Origin: Hortaea werneckii
Lineage: Eukaryota > Ascomycota > Dothideomycetes > Mycosphaerellales > Teratosphaeriaceae
DNA: 64,000 bases
NCBI GenBank assembly: GCA_037044905.1
Contig: JBAOKB010000127.1
Coordinates: 1 to 64,000 of the forward strand
Reading direction: 5' to 3'
Of this stretch, positions 54,211 through 64,000 are shown piece by piece (the stretch's first letter is position 1; every line of letters starts with the position of its first letter). Made by a program: the position numbers and the translations under genes. The notes under the pieces were generated by a model, which was given only the letters and a program-made list of their open reading frames with translations, searched no databases and was not told the DNA's origin.

Positions 54211-54885
54211 CTATCCACTCTCTTTGATTACCTGATTGAGCGCCTTCGTGTACTCCCCAACCTCCTTCGCACCTACCAGCGTGAGATCACGCCTTTTGCC
54301 TTCGATGACAATGTAAGGAACAGAATCAATGCCATTGCCAGCTTGCTCGCGGATAAGCATCTTGACATCCATCAGACCTTCGTCTTCATCGTCGATAAAA
54401 GCTCGTGCTTCAGTGTCCGAGACTCCAGCTTCCGTCGCGGCTCTCAGCAACGTATCCGACGAGCTTGGATGTTTTTCTTCCTCGAAATACTGTCTGTACA
54501 GACTGTTCACCATCTTGTCTGCTACCTCAACGCCCTTGACTTCTTGAAAGTGTTGTATCAACCGATGCGCCTGTAGCGTGTTGGCGACAGTACCGCCGAA
54601 GTTGTATTCGATGCCCTCAGTCGCACCATAGGCCGACATGAGAGTGGTGTACATTTTCATCTTCTCTTCGCTATCGTCATACTTGCTCTTCTTATACCAC
54701 TCGTACTTGTCCTCACCTGCCTGGGAGGCTTCCGGATACAATTGGTAAGGGAGGTACTTGACGGAAAACCTCACCGGCGCATCGGAGGGTATCTGGTCTA
54801 GCGCTCGATCGAGCCGTCTCTTCGCTAAATACGTCCATGGGCAGATCGTGTCGAGGGTGAACTGGATCTCAGATTCGTAAACCAT
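54211..54885 (-). CDS. FrnE/DsbA-like thioredoxin-fold protein
   Basis: A 224-aa intronless protein of the DSBA/2-hydroxychromene-isomerase-like (FrnE) group. The thioredoxin-fold start is IQFTLDTICPWTYLAKRRLD. The active-site position reads Cys-Pro-Trp-Thr instead of Cys-X-X-Cys, so only one cysteine remains and disulfide exchange is unlikely; many fungal members share this. Later family blocks are FSVKYLPYQLYPEA, ANTLQAHRLIQHFQE, and GIDSVPYIVIEGKR with the cis-proline loop. No signal peptide, so cytosolic. A glutathione-dependent isomerase or transferase role is possible but unproven. Confidence 0.88.
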   Translation of the reverse strand: MVYESEIQFTLDTICPWTYLAKRRLDRALDQIPSDAPVRFSVKYLPYQLYPEASQAGEDKYEWYKKSKYDDSEEKMKMYTTLMSAYGATEGIEYNFGGTVANTLQAHRLIQHFQEVKGVEVADKMVNSLYRQYFEEEKHPSSSDTLLRAATEAGVSDTEARAFIDDEDEGLMDVKMLIREQAGNGIDSVPYIVIEGKRRDLTLVGAKEVGEYTKALNQVIKESG

Positions 54886-56370
54886 GGCCGCGGTTGGCCG
54901 ATAGACTTGAGCAAAAATAGTACCTCTAGTCGTACTCCGACCAAGGAAGTCCCACTCCTAACGTCTACACAGCGGAATGCCCAGAAATGCCGAGTCTTTT
55001 CGGGACTCCTGAGCGTGGCTTGATCAATTGCTTATGATTACTATACCGGGCCTGTGAATAATAATGGAGATAAAGAGTCCAAGTGGCTTCTGCTGTGTGG
55101 GAGTAGAAGGACTCATTTACTGGCGGCAGGGTTATCATTTGAAACAAGAGGCTCGTACTGCTCCGTCTGCATCCTGCCGTCTGCCGTCAGCCGAGGAGCA
55201 TGTCTTGCGCTTCTCTGCTGCTTGCCGCCGGTCGCATATGCAACCACCTGCAAGCCCCAGCCGAGCCGATCAGCCAAGACCGGCGGGGCTGACCATCCTC
55301 TTGGTATTTCTCGGCGAGTGGCTGCCGATAGATCCTGACTGAGTCGAGCAAGCGTGGGGCATTTGGCCTCACCCAGCCAACCATCCAACCCAACGCCAAC
55401 GGCAAGGCCCCAGCCGAGGTGACTCGGACAGCCACACCCCATCGCACAACCTGTACACTGTGCTATGTCGCCACACACTACCTAGGTACGCAACAGTTGC
55501 CATGATGACCATGGCATCAGTTGGAGCAAGACCATTGTCCAACCAGCCCACGCGTACGTCTGCTCATCGCCACCTAATGAAACTGGCCGCCACTGCTCGT
55601 TTGCCATAGGTGACAACCGCTATACGCCTCCTTGTTTTATATAGCATCGGAGCAGGCTGGGATTGCCACAGCGCGCCGTCCCGTGCCTTCTTTTCATCTC
55701 GTGTGCAACTCCACACCCTTTTTGCCTGCCACCGTCGAAGCTCATCTCCACTCAATTTGGAACAATGCCCAGCTTTTGACAAGCCTGCTGCTCTATCGAA
55801 AAAGAGCTGTCGCAGCGGACTTACTGAGACGGGCAATCGTTCAATACACGCTGAGAGTCATTAGTAGCACCCGGCCGGAACCTAACAATGTTAATAGTGG
55901 TTGACTCGAATGGTGTTGCGTCGGAATTCCCTCTCACCGATGCCCTAGTCCACGACTGACTTTAATCGTGATGCCAGGAACCGTCTTATGATTCGGCGGC
56001 CGGGCTTAGCTCCATGACTAGACCAAGCGCGGCGGCAACAGGGTTAGCAGAGTGCAAGGTACCCGATCACTCGCCAGCACCAGCCAGATCTTGGTAGCTG
56101 GCTGGCGCGCGCTCAACAACCGTTGCCGTGCTTTTGTTGGTTAGGAGGGCTTATCTTATTCTCCGGACGTCTTAACTATCTAAGCTTCCTACCTCTTTTC
56201 TCTTCGCCCTCCCCTAACCACACCGTTTCCCTGCACGACCGCCACCTCCCAGGAAGACTTCTCTTCTTATACCAAGAGTCATCTCGCCGACGAACCTTCG
56301 TCCTTGACAAGGTCCCAAACTCACACTTACATTCACCCAAACCAACCACACGACAAGCACCTCAGCCAAG
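54886..56370. other. Intergenic, 1.5 kb
   Basis: No supportable gene. It contains a perfect TACCTAGGTA palindrome (55479-55488). A CT-rich leader lies just before the small GPI gene. Confidence 0.5.
55479..55488. repeat. TACCTAGGTA palindrome
   Basis: Second perfect copy of the 10-base palindrome in this window. Confidence 0.6.
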
Positions 56371-56877
56371 ATGCAATTCTTCACCTTCATCCTCGCGGCT
56401 CTCATGTCCGTCTTCGCCGCCGCCCAGAACGCCACCGTGTTCGACCAATCCTTCTGCTCCGGTCAACCGCAGGTCTCTGGTGGCTACACCTACAACTCCT
56501 CCAACCCATTCCCGATCTCGACTCTTGCCCAGCCAACCGGCGGTGCTGCGACTGCCGTCGGCACTGGTGGCATGGCCGCTCCCACTGGCAACGCTACGTA
56601 TGTCACCACGTCTCCCTTCACTTCCCGTCCTTCCACTGTTAGCAGCTCCGGCTCGGTGAGATCTGCGTCGGCATCGGCCGCAGATGCCACCAGAGCTACT
56701 GCGTAAATCGTTCCCACTAGCAATGCATCAAATGCTGACTCGTCTTCTAGCAGCTCGAGCCCCAACTCCACCGCATCCATTGAGCCGTTCACCGGTGCTG
56801 CTTCCAGCAACCGCTTCGAGGTCGTGAGCGCGCTCGGTGGCTTCGGTGCTTTCGCCGTCGTTGCCGCTCTGCTGTAA
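56371..56877 (+). CDS. Small secreted GPI-type protein, 152 aa
   Basis: Exons 56371-56702 and 56751-56877 around a 48-base intron (GTAAAT, branch TGCTGAC, acceptor TTCTAG). Signal peptide MQFFTFILAALMSVFAAAQ. The mature chain is short and Ser/Thr/Ala/Gly-rich, with N-glycosylation-like NAT, NSS and NST sites and a single cysteine (QSFCSG). The C-terminus is a hydrophobic GPI-type tail (SALGGFGAFAVVAALL). The intron is a multiple of three and begins with an in-frame TAA, so the unspliced frame stops at residue 111, before the anchor signal. Codon use is strongly biased (C-ending), consistent with high expression. This suits a small abundant wall protein; no family name is claimed. Confidence 0.78.
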
Positions 56878-57779
56878 GCGACACACGCGATACCCATCTA
56901 AACCACCTCAACGACAACCAAGTCCAGGCTCCCCGCAACCGAAGCGCGTGGAGCGACGGCATCTACCCTACGATAATCGCCGCCTTTACAGGCCGTGGCG
57001 ATGACTAGCACGAAAAACGCAATTGGCGACGCTGTCGTTCTTGTACATGAATTACAGCGTGGGCGCGTTTTTCGGGGAATGTAATGAGCGCTTGACTTTC
57101 TTACTTTTTTTTTCGACGCTCCTTGTGCATGGACGGACTGCGATACCCCCTCAGGAACCAAACATGTCGGCGTTGCTTAATGTATATAGAGAGAATTGTT
57201 TGTGTGTGTGCATAATGAAAAAACAAATATGTCAATCTGACTACTGTGAATCTCCCCATCTTTCTCTGCGTCTCTATTGTCTCTATTAACATAACTAATC
57301 TTCAACCCGGTCTATGGGAGACCCACACTCGTACGTATTTGCGACAGAGGTGCCCTATGGTGATCGCGAACCGTACAAGGCTGAGACGAACGACAACCTC
57401 GAACCGTCTCCCGTCCAAACACCTCACGGGATTCGAGCCTCAGGCTTCCTGAACGTCGCGTCACTGCAGATCATGAGTGGCTTCTACGATGCCATACGGA
57501 CAGTCAAGATGCCAACATGATTGATCGCGCAAGAACATCAGCTTAAGCAGACAAACGAACACATAGGAGGTCTAGCCACTGCAAGTGATTGCGAAGAGGT
57601 GATGAAAGAAAGAGAGTGTGGCAAAACAAGCTTCGATCGTCGGTTCACACAACTGCAAGGTTAGGCTTTTTTTTTTTACCCTGGGAAAAAGCTACCTACG
57701 CATGCATTGCGCATGCAGCAAAAAGCCGGGCTGCGAGATTTATGTACATGTATGCACCCTGCAGGCTTGAGGAAACGAT

Positions 57780-57789
57780 TACCTAGGTA
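57780..57789. repeat. TACCTAGGTA palindrome
   Basis: Third perfect copy, 25 bases before a G21 tract. Confidence 0.6.
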
Positions 57790-57814
57790 CTGATAAAGAT
57801 GCGGGATGATAAGC

Positions 57815-57835
57815 GGGGGGGGGGGGGGGGGGGGG
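57815..57835. repeat. G21 homopolymer
   Basis: Twenty-one consecutive G in intergenic DNA; the second long G tract in the window. Confidence 0.9.
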
Positions 57836-58226
57836 CAGGTCAGGCTCGCCAGGCTTCGATTCAATGACTACAGTAGGAGAAGGAGAAGGAGCACAGCATT
57901 CGGGAGACGACTGTGATTATTGTGACTTTACCACCACGACACGTTGTCGCTTTCGAGGGCGTCGCGCACATCGCTGGAGCTGAGTGGTGGTGCACTTGAC
58001 GTTCGTGTACTCTAGACTCGTCCATTTTGAGTTATTGCCTTGTGGTTTGCTTGTGACCGAGTATTCGTACATGTACATGGTTGATACGTGCGACATCGGA
58101 AAGGCATCAGCGTTCTATACCTTGAGGTGTTTTGATTGCCAAGGCCATTTCCTTGGCTTTTCTCTTCCCTCCTCTCCCTTTTTGACGAGAGTAGATCACT
58201 TTCCAGCTTTCACTCGATATAGATAA

Positions 58227-58243
58227 ATATATATATATATATA
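58227..58243. repeat. AT dinucleotide repeat
   Basis: About eight AT units. Confidence 0.85.
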
Positions 58244-58870
58244 CAGGAAGGGTAGGGGGGTTTGGACGCTTTTCCTGTTGTCTGCGACCGACAAGAGATG
58301 GTTTTTCAACGAATGTACAGTGGAGCTGCGATAAAATGCATCTGCGGCTTCCCAAGACATGACACGTATGGCTCAGGTGGCTGTGCATTCAAGTCAATCC
58401 AATTCTTACCAGCAAAAGGATGCACGTGAACACGTGAGGGGATGATCGACGTCACCGGCGTTCCGGAACGAACATCAAAGCGAACATCCATGGATGCTGG
58501 TTCGGCATGACGAGAAGGTGTGTCAGCAGCGAATGACGATCACTGGCAGTCTTGCATCGGCGACTTCCCAGGCGCATTGCATGGATTTGTACATATTTTA
58601 TTGTGAAGAGTATCAACTGTGGTGCCATCGCCAACGACTGACCTTTTCCTTGCCCATCGCAGAAGCCAAGCATCCAAGCCGCGATTGTTTGCCGTCATCC
58701 CGGCAACGAAGTCGGGCATCCACTTCCGGGCACATCTAAGCCCCACCATCACCCTACATCCAGACTGACAGCACACACCAGGTCGTGGTGGTGACTGCAG
58801 CCTCACTGCCGACGTCAATACCAACTATATTAGTCTCGAAAAATTTCCCGCACACTCGCGGCCGCCGAAG

Positions 58871-60349
58871 ATGAGCTTGAAGGGGCTTACCAAGGGAGTC
58901 AAGCGGGTATGTCATGTGTGACACTTGGGGATGGCATCCTCTGTTCGAGTCGTGGGCAATGACCGCTGACCGTCATGTCCTCTGGATTGATCACAGGCTC
59001 CTCACCGCCTCCTAGTCGCGACTCACCGGATTGAGGAGACGCACGATGAGGTTTTCACGGACGCTGAACTGCGGTTCAAACACCTCGAGGCGCAAACCAA
59101 GAAGCTGCACAATGAGTCCAAGAAATACTTCGAATCCATCCACGGCATGCTCGACCACCAGATCGGCTTCAGCCGCGCCATCGCCGAGATTTACAAGCCC
59201 ATTTCTGGCCGTGCCAGCGACCCAGACTCGTATGTCATTGATTCGAATCCCGAGGGCATCCGTGCCTGCGAAGAGTATGAGGCCGTCGTGCAGGAGCTGA
59301 AGGCTAATCTGGCGCCGGAGCTGGAGATGATCAAAGGCAGAGTGGTCGAGCCTGCACAGCAGCTGATGGAGATCGTCACGTTGGTGCGCCAAAGGGCCGA
59401 CAAGCGGGAGCGTAAGAAACAATCTTACGATTTGGCTAAAGGCAACGTGAAAAGGCTGGAAGCGAAAGCAGAAAAGAGCGCAAAGGACGAATCCGCCCTT
59501 TATAAGGCCGAGAACGCGTTGACGGAGGCGGAAATGGAATTCGTAACAATCAACGACGATCTTAAAGACATACTCCCGGAGGTTTTCAGACTGGAGAGGG
59601 AGTTCATCATGCCGCTGTTTCAAAGTTTCTACTATATGCAGCTCAACGTCTTCTACACGCTGCACGAACAGATGCAGTGCATGGACATTGGCTATTTCAA
59701 CTTGACCAAAGCGATCGAGGAAGGCTTTGAGGAGAAGAGAGGGGATGTCCAGCAACAGGTCGAAGCAATACCAGTGACCAAGTTCAAGACCACCGGTAAC
59801 CCAAAGAGGGCGAATCTCCTGGCTCAACGACAGAAGATGCTCACCAATGGGCGTGCGAGGACGGGCAGCGCTCAGGGCAGCGAGGCGAGTCCCAGCAGGC
59901 GGATCACCATGGGCTCCTATGACAACCCTCCGCCTGCTTACTCGCCTGAGGAGCAGCCAGCCGGTCAACTCGAGGCGCCCGACTCCAGCATCGGGAGGTC
60001 GGCATCGACCGGCTCCAACTGGATGTCGGCTGCGAAAGCAAAGGCAGCGCCTCCGCCACCGAAGCCGAAGCCTGGGGCTCTCAAGGGTACAAGTGTCGAG
60101 ACGGTGACTGCGAAATATGCGTATGAAGCGCAAGCTGAAGGCGATCTGACCTTTGCTGAGGGAGACGTGATTGAGGTTGTGACGAGAACCGACAACGAGA
60201 ATGAGTGGTGGGTTGGAAGGATTCACGGACGAGAGGGCCAATTTCCAGGTAAGACTACGGTGGAACGCGGCGATCATGAGCGTCCTTACTATTTTGAAGA
60301 CCTCTTTGCTAACATGTCGGCAGCAAATTACGTGCAATTGAATTCCTAG
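58871..60349 (+). CDS. RVS167: BAR-SH3 endocytic protein Rvs167
   Basis: An amphiphysin-type protein that bends membrane and links to actin during endocytic scission. Exons 58871-58906, 58997-60248 and 60324-60349 give 437 aa; introns are 90 and 75 bases. The first exon codes only MSLKGLTKGVKR. The BAR domain covers about residues 5-245 (HRIEETHDEVFTDAELRFK, FRLEREFIMPLFQSFYYMQL). A Gly/Pro/Ser-rich linker follows, with a polyproline APPPPKPKPG. The SH3 domain runs from about 375 to the end: AKYAYEAQAEGDLTFAEGD, NEWWVGRIHGREGQFPA, NYVQL. The last intron has a perfect TGCTAAC branch site and restores FPANYVQL; it is open in frame, so unspliced RNA would insert 25 residues into the SH3 core. 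The partner Rvs161 is not in the window. Confidence 0.94.
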
Positions 60350-60496
60350 CTTGCATTCTTGAAGAAGACAGTATTGGCCGGCATCGTGCTACATGTTTCA
60401 TGGGAGTTGTGATAGACGGCAACAGCAACAGTGGGGAGGGTAGCACGTGCAAGGACGAGATGGTCTATCAGCAATGAGAATTCTAATGCAACTTTG

Positions 60497-62674
60497 TCAA
60501 ATTACAACGACTTCTTCCCGACTCGCCACACTGAATAGATGCTTCCGCACACGGTACTTATCCACGTCAACGACCTGCACGTAGTTCTTATCGTAATCGA
60601 CAAGGTCGTAATCGAGAGATAAGGTGCCAACACGGATCCTCGCGCCATGCTTGCGTCTTGATTTGGATAGCACGAGGAAGATGTTGCTTGTGAGATAGAG
60701 GAGCTGCACAGGCGTCTGCGGCGCTTCACGCTTTTCAGCCGCGGCCCTTGACATAGCGTGCGCTTTATCAAGCCTCCTGGGAAGATTCCGAATTGGATCT
60801 CCCGTTTTGCGATGGTAGTCAAGCTGCAGCCGCACAGGGAATTCGAGCTTGGTGCCAACTATCGAAATCTTGTCAATTTGGACTTCGGCATACTTGTGAG
60901 CAAGCTGGATGTTAGCCCACAAGCATAATCCTCTCAACGTCAGAGTCCCCTGGTGGACAGCGCCGAAGGGGCTGAGAGGATTGACAGGTTCACAATGGAC
61001 ATGCAAGATCTCAGCGGCTTCCGCACAAACGTCTTCCGGCTCGCCCGCAGCGGGTATCTCGACGTCGCTGGGAAAAGACACCCACGACCACGACGGTGCG
61101 ACATAGACATCGTACGGCGGATCCAATGTCCCATTGTTATGACGGCGCCACGCTAGCTGCTTGAGCAACCCCCTTCTCCACAAGCCAGCCAGGTACTGGT
61201 CACCTGTCTCAGCGTGAATCACGGAAGCAATCGCGGAGATAGCTGGTAGGCGATCGGTCGGTCTCGTCAACCGCATGTCGGAAAAAGTCTGGACTGCGTA
61301 AGACCAGAATTCATATGCGTCTTGACTGCTGGCGAAGCGCTTCCCTGTCGTACCAGAGGGAAGCACCGAAGGCAACAACTGGGGATCCGACTGGCGTGCG
61401 ACGGTGTGGGCAGCTGAGCACTGGCAACGGCAGCCTTGTATACATTCCCACACCACTCCGCTTTCACCAAAGATCAGACAGCGCCTCGCGAGCAGCCGCT
61501 CTTGATATGTCCATGCCCGGGTGGAGATGGGGAGCAGAGCGCAGGCATCGCGGTCATGATCTTTGACTCGAACCCAAATCGGCCCCGCTGTAACCTGGTG
61601 CGCGGTCAGATGGCGCCAGTTCTTGAAATCGCTCGGTGGGTCCAAACCCCCTTCTACGTCGGCTGCCGCGGCCGCGACGAAGACGAGGTAAGCCCCGGAG
61701 TAGACCTCGGCCATGCGTGACGATTCCCGTTGCCAATCCTCGTTGTCGTCTTGCACGATGCACAGGGCGTCGATCCAAAGATGATGAATTCCAAGCTGAC
61801 GAGCAAGAAAGATGGCTTGACGATAGGTTCGGGGCAGTGCCGCAACAGACATGCCCCCGACTCGATCCTGGTAGTTGCTTCGGAGCGTCTTGGCGGGATC
61901 CTTCCCTCCCCAGCAATAGGAGAGAGCGATGTAAGGTATGTTGGAGGTTGGAAGTTTTCCTGTCTCTTGCAGCTCTAGTCTTCCTTTTGTTGCAAGGAGG
62001 AGTCGAGAAGGCAGTGGCAGTGCCTCGTGGCGTGCACATCCATGGTGATCTCGATTACAATCGTCCAGCCACGATCGGCATTGTGCAAGATCGACATTTG
62101 AAAAGAGGTCATTGTGATGCATCTGTCCATCAGGTTGCGCCGTCGAAAAAGCAGAAGATGGAGTAGGAGACACCATCTTCATAAACTCCAACGCCGAACC
62201 TGCACCTAACCATCCGCGCTGTCGACGGAAATCCAGATACTTTCTGCCACAGACCCAGCGAGCCTCGAGATCGAACTCCCTCCCATCCCCTCCATACGTC
62301 CAGATCCACAACTCGATGCAGGCGTGGGCTTGGGCCCGGCCGCGTGGCTTGAAGAAATGCACTCGGCAGTAACAAACGCTGTCCACGATCTCCCGCAGCA
62401 TCCGACAGCACGCGCAGCCAGCCCCATTACCAGCCGGCCCTCCCCCCGACTGGGACTCGTCCACCAGGCGTTGATAGGAGACGACGCCCTGCCGCGACGT
62501 CAGCTCTGGATCCCAGAAATGATCGTGGTGCCGACAACCGCGCCATGTACAGCCTACCTCATCACAGGTGAGGCTCCTGTCACTGGTGAGGTATCTCTGA
62601 TAGCGCTTGGCGTAGAAGTTGACTGCTTTGCTGCTTTCCCTCGCTACGGTTTTCGGTGGCATTGGAAGTAGCAA
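60497..62674 (-). CDS. HET-domain (heterokaryon incompatibility) protein
   Basis: A 725-aa intronless protein. The HET domain begins near residue 245 with IPYIALSYCWGG and continues with LPRTYRQAIFLARQLGIHHLWIDALCIVQDD and the block RMAEVYSGAYLVFVAAAAAD. STRAWTYQERLLARRCLIF and PSWSWVSF complete the usual fungal HET pattern. The N-terminal 240 residues contain a Cys/His-rich segment (CDEVGCTWRGCRHHDHF, CACCRMLREIVD) that is not a textbook zinc finger. No NACHT, WD40 or ankyrin region is seen. HET proteins act in non-self recognition and programmed cell death; whether this one is active or allelic cannot be judged. It ends 150 bases from the stop of the convergent RVS167 gene. Confidence 0.92.
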   Translation of the reverse strand: MLLPMPPKTVARESSKAVNFYAKRYQRYLTSDRSLTCDEVGCTWRGCRHHDHFWDPELTSRQGVVSYQRLVDESQSGGGPAGNGAGCACCRMLREIVDSVCYCRVHFFKPRGRAQAHACIELWIWTYGGDGREFDLEARWVCGRKYLDFRRQRGWLGAGSALEFMKMVSPTPSSAFSTAQPDGQMHHNDLFSNVDLAQCRSWLDDCNRDHHGCARHEALPLPSRLLLATKGRLELQETGKLPTSNIPYIALSYCWGGKDPAKTLRSNYQDRVGGMSVAALPRTYRQAIFLARQLGIHHLWIDALCIVQDDNEDWQRESSRMAEVYSGAYLVFVAAAAADVEGGLDPPSDFKNWRHLTAHQVTAGPIWVRVKDHDRDACALLPISTRAWTYQERLLARRCLIFGESGVVWECIQGCRCQCSAAHTVARQSDPQLLPSVLPSGTTGKRFASSQDAYEFWSYAVQTFSDMRLTRPTDRLPAISAIASVIHAETGDQYLAGLWRRGLLKQLAWRRHNNGTLDPPYDVYVAPSWSWVSFPSDVEIPAAGEPEDVCAEAAEILHVHCEPVNPLSPFGAVHQGTLTLRGLCLWANIQLAHKYAEVQIDKISIVGTKLEFPVRLQLDYHRKTGDPIRNLPRRLDKAHAMSRAAAEKREAPQTPVQLLYLTSNIFLVLSKSRRKHGARIRVGTLSLDYDLVDYDKNYVQVVDVDKYRVRKHLFSVASREEVVVI

Positions 62675-64000
62675 GGTGGTGGGAGAAAGTCACTTTTCTC
62701 CATTCATTTCTTTACGAACTTTTAGGTATGGACCAGAAGAATTGGAGGCTCTTCTCCTAGTCGAACACAACTTCGACAGATCCGACTGGGTGTCTGTTGG
62801 GGGTAGTCAAGGTCCCAGGTTACAAATAGGACGAGGGGGTCGTGGTTGTTGCTGGGAGAGAAAAAACATAGCGATGCGCAAGATCAAGCACAGATACATG
62901 GTATACACAGCAGGGAACGCACAATTTTCCCCATCGAGAGACAGTAAAAAAGACAATAAAAAAAAGACATCCAAATCATGGGCTTTTCTCCCATAAACAC
63001 GACCAGAACATGGTGGAAAATCTCAAACATTGCCAACCCCACCCACGGCATGCCCTACTTTTTCCACAAAAGAGAGTCTCAGCCTTGTGTCGTAAGCCGC
63101 AGCATGAGACAATGTAGCGCCTGATGAGACGGAAAACCCGCAAATCGCCCCTTCGTCGCTTTAAAAAAAGAAAAGGTGCGGCGCTTATCGAACTTGACGA
63201 AACCGCGCAACGTGGCGGAGCTCTCTCCCCTATCTCTTGTAGTAAGCGAGCGAGGCTCAGAGCTCTCAAAAAGGCAGTAGGATTTGGCTTCTAGGGCCTC
63301 ACTCGACTCGGCTCAACCAAGGCCAATCAGCAGGTCGCCAGGTTTCTTCCCGAGGAAAGCTATGCAGAATGCGGTCGGTCCAATGTAGGCAACCAGAGAC
63401 AGAGCTTAAGTACTTCTCTACGCGAAGCACATAGCAGAGTAGCCTAACGAGCCAGCAAATAAGTTAGAATAGGGCTGGTTGTTAGGAAATGATGAGAGGG
63501 GCAGAGAACTGTTAGTTTGCAACGCATGGCGAGAAGGCAAATCCACGATTACCAGCGTCAGTCCATCTCTCTTTTTCTTACCGGTTGAAGGAGGATACCT
63601 TCTCATCAAGAGGGGGTCTGAACGAAGGCAGCACGAGCAAGACCGGAAGACACCCTACCCAACGACGGAGAGGAGAAAAGTGAGAAACGAGATGCAATAC
63701 GTACACACATCTAAACCTTCCCCTTTGCATAAACGCCGGCTTGAATATACAACTACATGCAAGTATCACAAAAAAACGTTGTCATCCCTTCCCTTCCCTT
63801 CCCTTCCCTTCCCTTCCATGCCGAGTGGGCAAGCTCGAAAGGCTAACGAGCAGCCTCGCCTTCCAACATGCTTCCAACTCCCGTTTTCCCAACATTTCAT
63901 CTTATTTTTTCGTCTTCTACTTTCAATACTTCTCGTCTTCACTCTCCGACAGATGCAAGGATTGTCCGAATCTTATTATCGCGCCTTGGGAGGTAGGAAT
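62675..64000. other. Upstream of HET gene, window end
   Basis: No supportable gene to the window edge. It contains a CCCTT pentanucleotide repeat. Confidence 0.5.
63786..63817. repeat. (CCCTT)6 repeat
   Basis: Six uninterrupted CCCTT units plus two C. Confidence 0.95.

Larger units (their letters stand above)
56878..58870. other. Intergenic, 2.0 kb
   Basis: No supportable gene. It holds a G21 tract, a short AT repeat and a TACCTAGGTA palindrome (57780-57789). Confidence 0.5.

Noticed and set aside
59012..60337. 441-codon open frame antisense to RVS167
   Set aside because: It is a shadow of the BAR-SH3 coding frame; codon pairing of a biased gene gives an open reverse frame. No start context or motifs.

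Overview
The window reads as nuclear DNA of a filamentous ascomycete (Pezizomycotina, possibly a dothideomycete; the class is a guess). The reasons are short GT-AG introns of mostly 48-139 bases with CTAAC/CTGAC branch sites, single-gene transcription units on both strands, about one gene per 2.4 kb, and fungus-restricted families: a HET-domain protein, two F-box-like 2EXR proteins, MFS sugar transporters, a CalB-type lipase, and GPI or Cys-rich surface proteins. All gene models were spliced by eye. They rest on reading frame, splice consensus and remembered family motifs, not on RNA data or database searches.

Left part (1-24.6 kb): the 3' end of an MFS sugar transporter, a homeobox transcription factor, a flavin amine (polyamine) oxidase, an unrecognised 738-aa protein, the COPII-vesicle protein ERV41, a spliced 77-aa hydrophobic mini-protein, GTP cyclohydrolase II (RIB1, riboflavin synthesis), an unrecognised 945-aa low-complexity/coiled-coil protein, and an Hcs1/IGHMBP2-type helicase whose last two introns are unusually long.

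Middle (25-47.6 kb): a 2EXR protein, the septation-network protein Cdc14 (the fission-yeast SIN component, not the phosphatase), a CalB-like secreted lipase, a sugar/quinate-type MFS transporter, a patatin-like phospholipase probably fused by splicing to an unknown C-terminal region, a Cys-rich single-pass membrane protein, an HSL-type alpha/beta hydrolase, an F-box protein, endonuclease III (NTH1), a second 2EXR protein, and an SSU1-type sulfite-efflux gene with an in-frame TAG in a conserved stretch.

Right part (48-64 kb): SEC28 (epsilon-COP) and USE1 (ER SNARE) tail to tail, a BMT6-like rRNA methyltransferase, an intron-containing tRNA-Glu(CTC) followed by a diverged 93-bp tandem duplication, a GPI-type Cys-rich secreted protein, a FrnE/DsbA-like protein, a small GPI-type protein, the BAR-SH3 endocytic protein RVS167, and a HET-domain protein. 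The last 1.3 kb shows no gene.

There is no obvious biosynthetic cluster, transposon ORF, CRISPR array or virus-like element. Most genes are housekeeping genes in unrelated pathways. A secretory/endocytic theme recurs (ERV41, SEC28, USE1, RVS167), and secreted or surface proteins are scattered through the right half. The best leads are the broken SSU1 gene, the helicase introns with a G26 tract, the 77-aa mini-gene, the patatin fusion, and two introns whose retention would give altered but plausible proteins.
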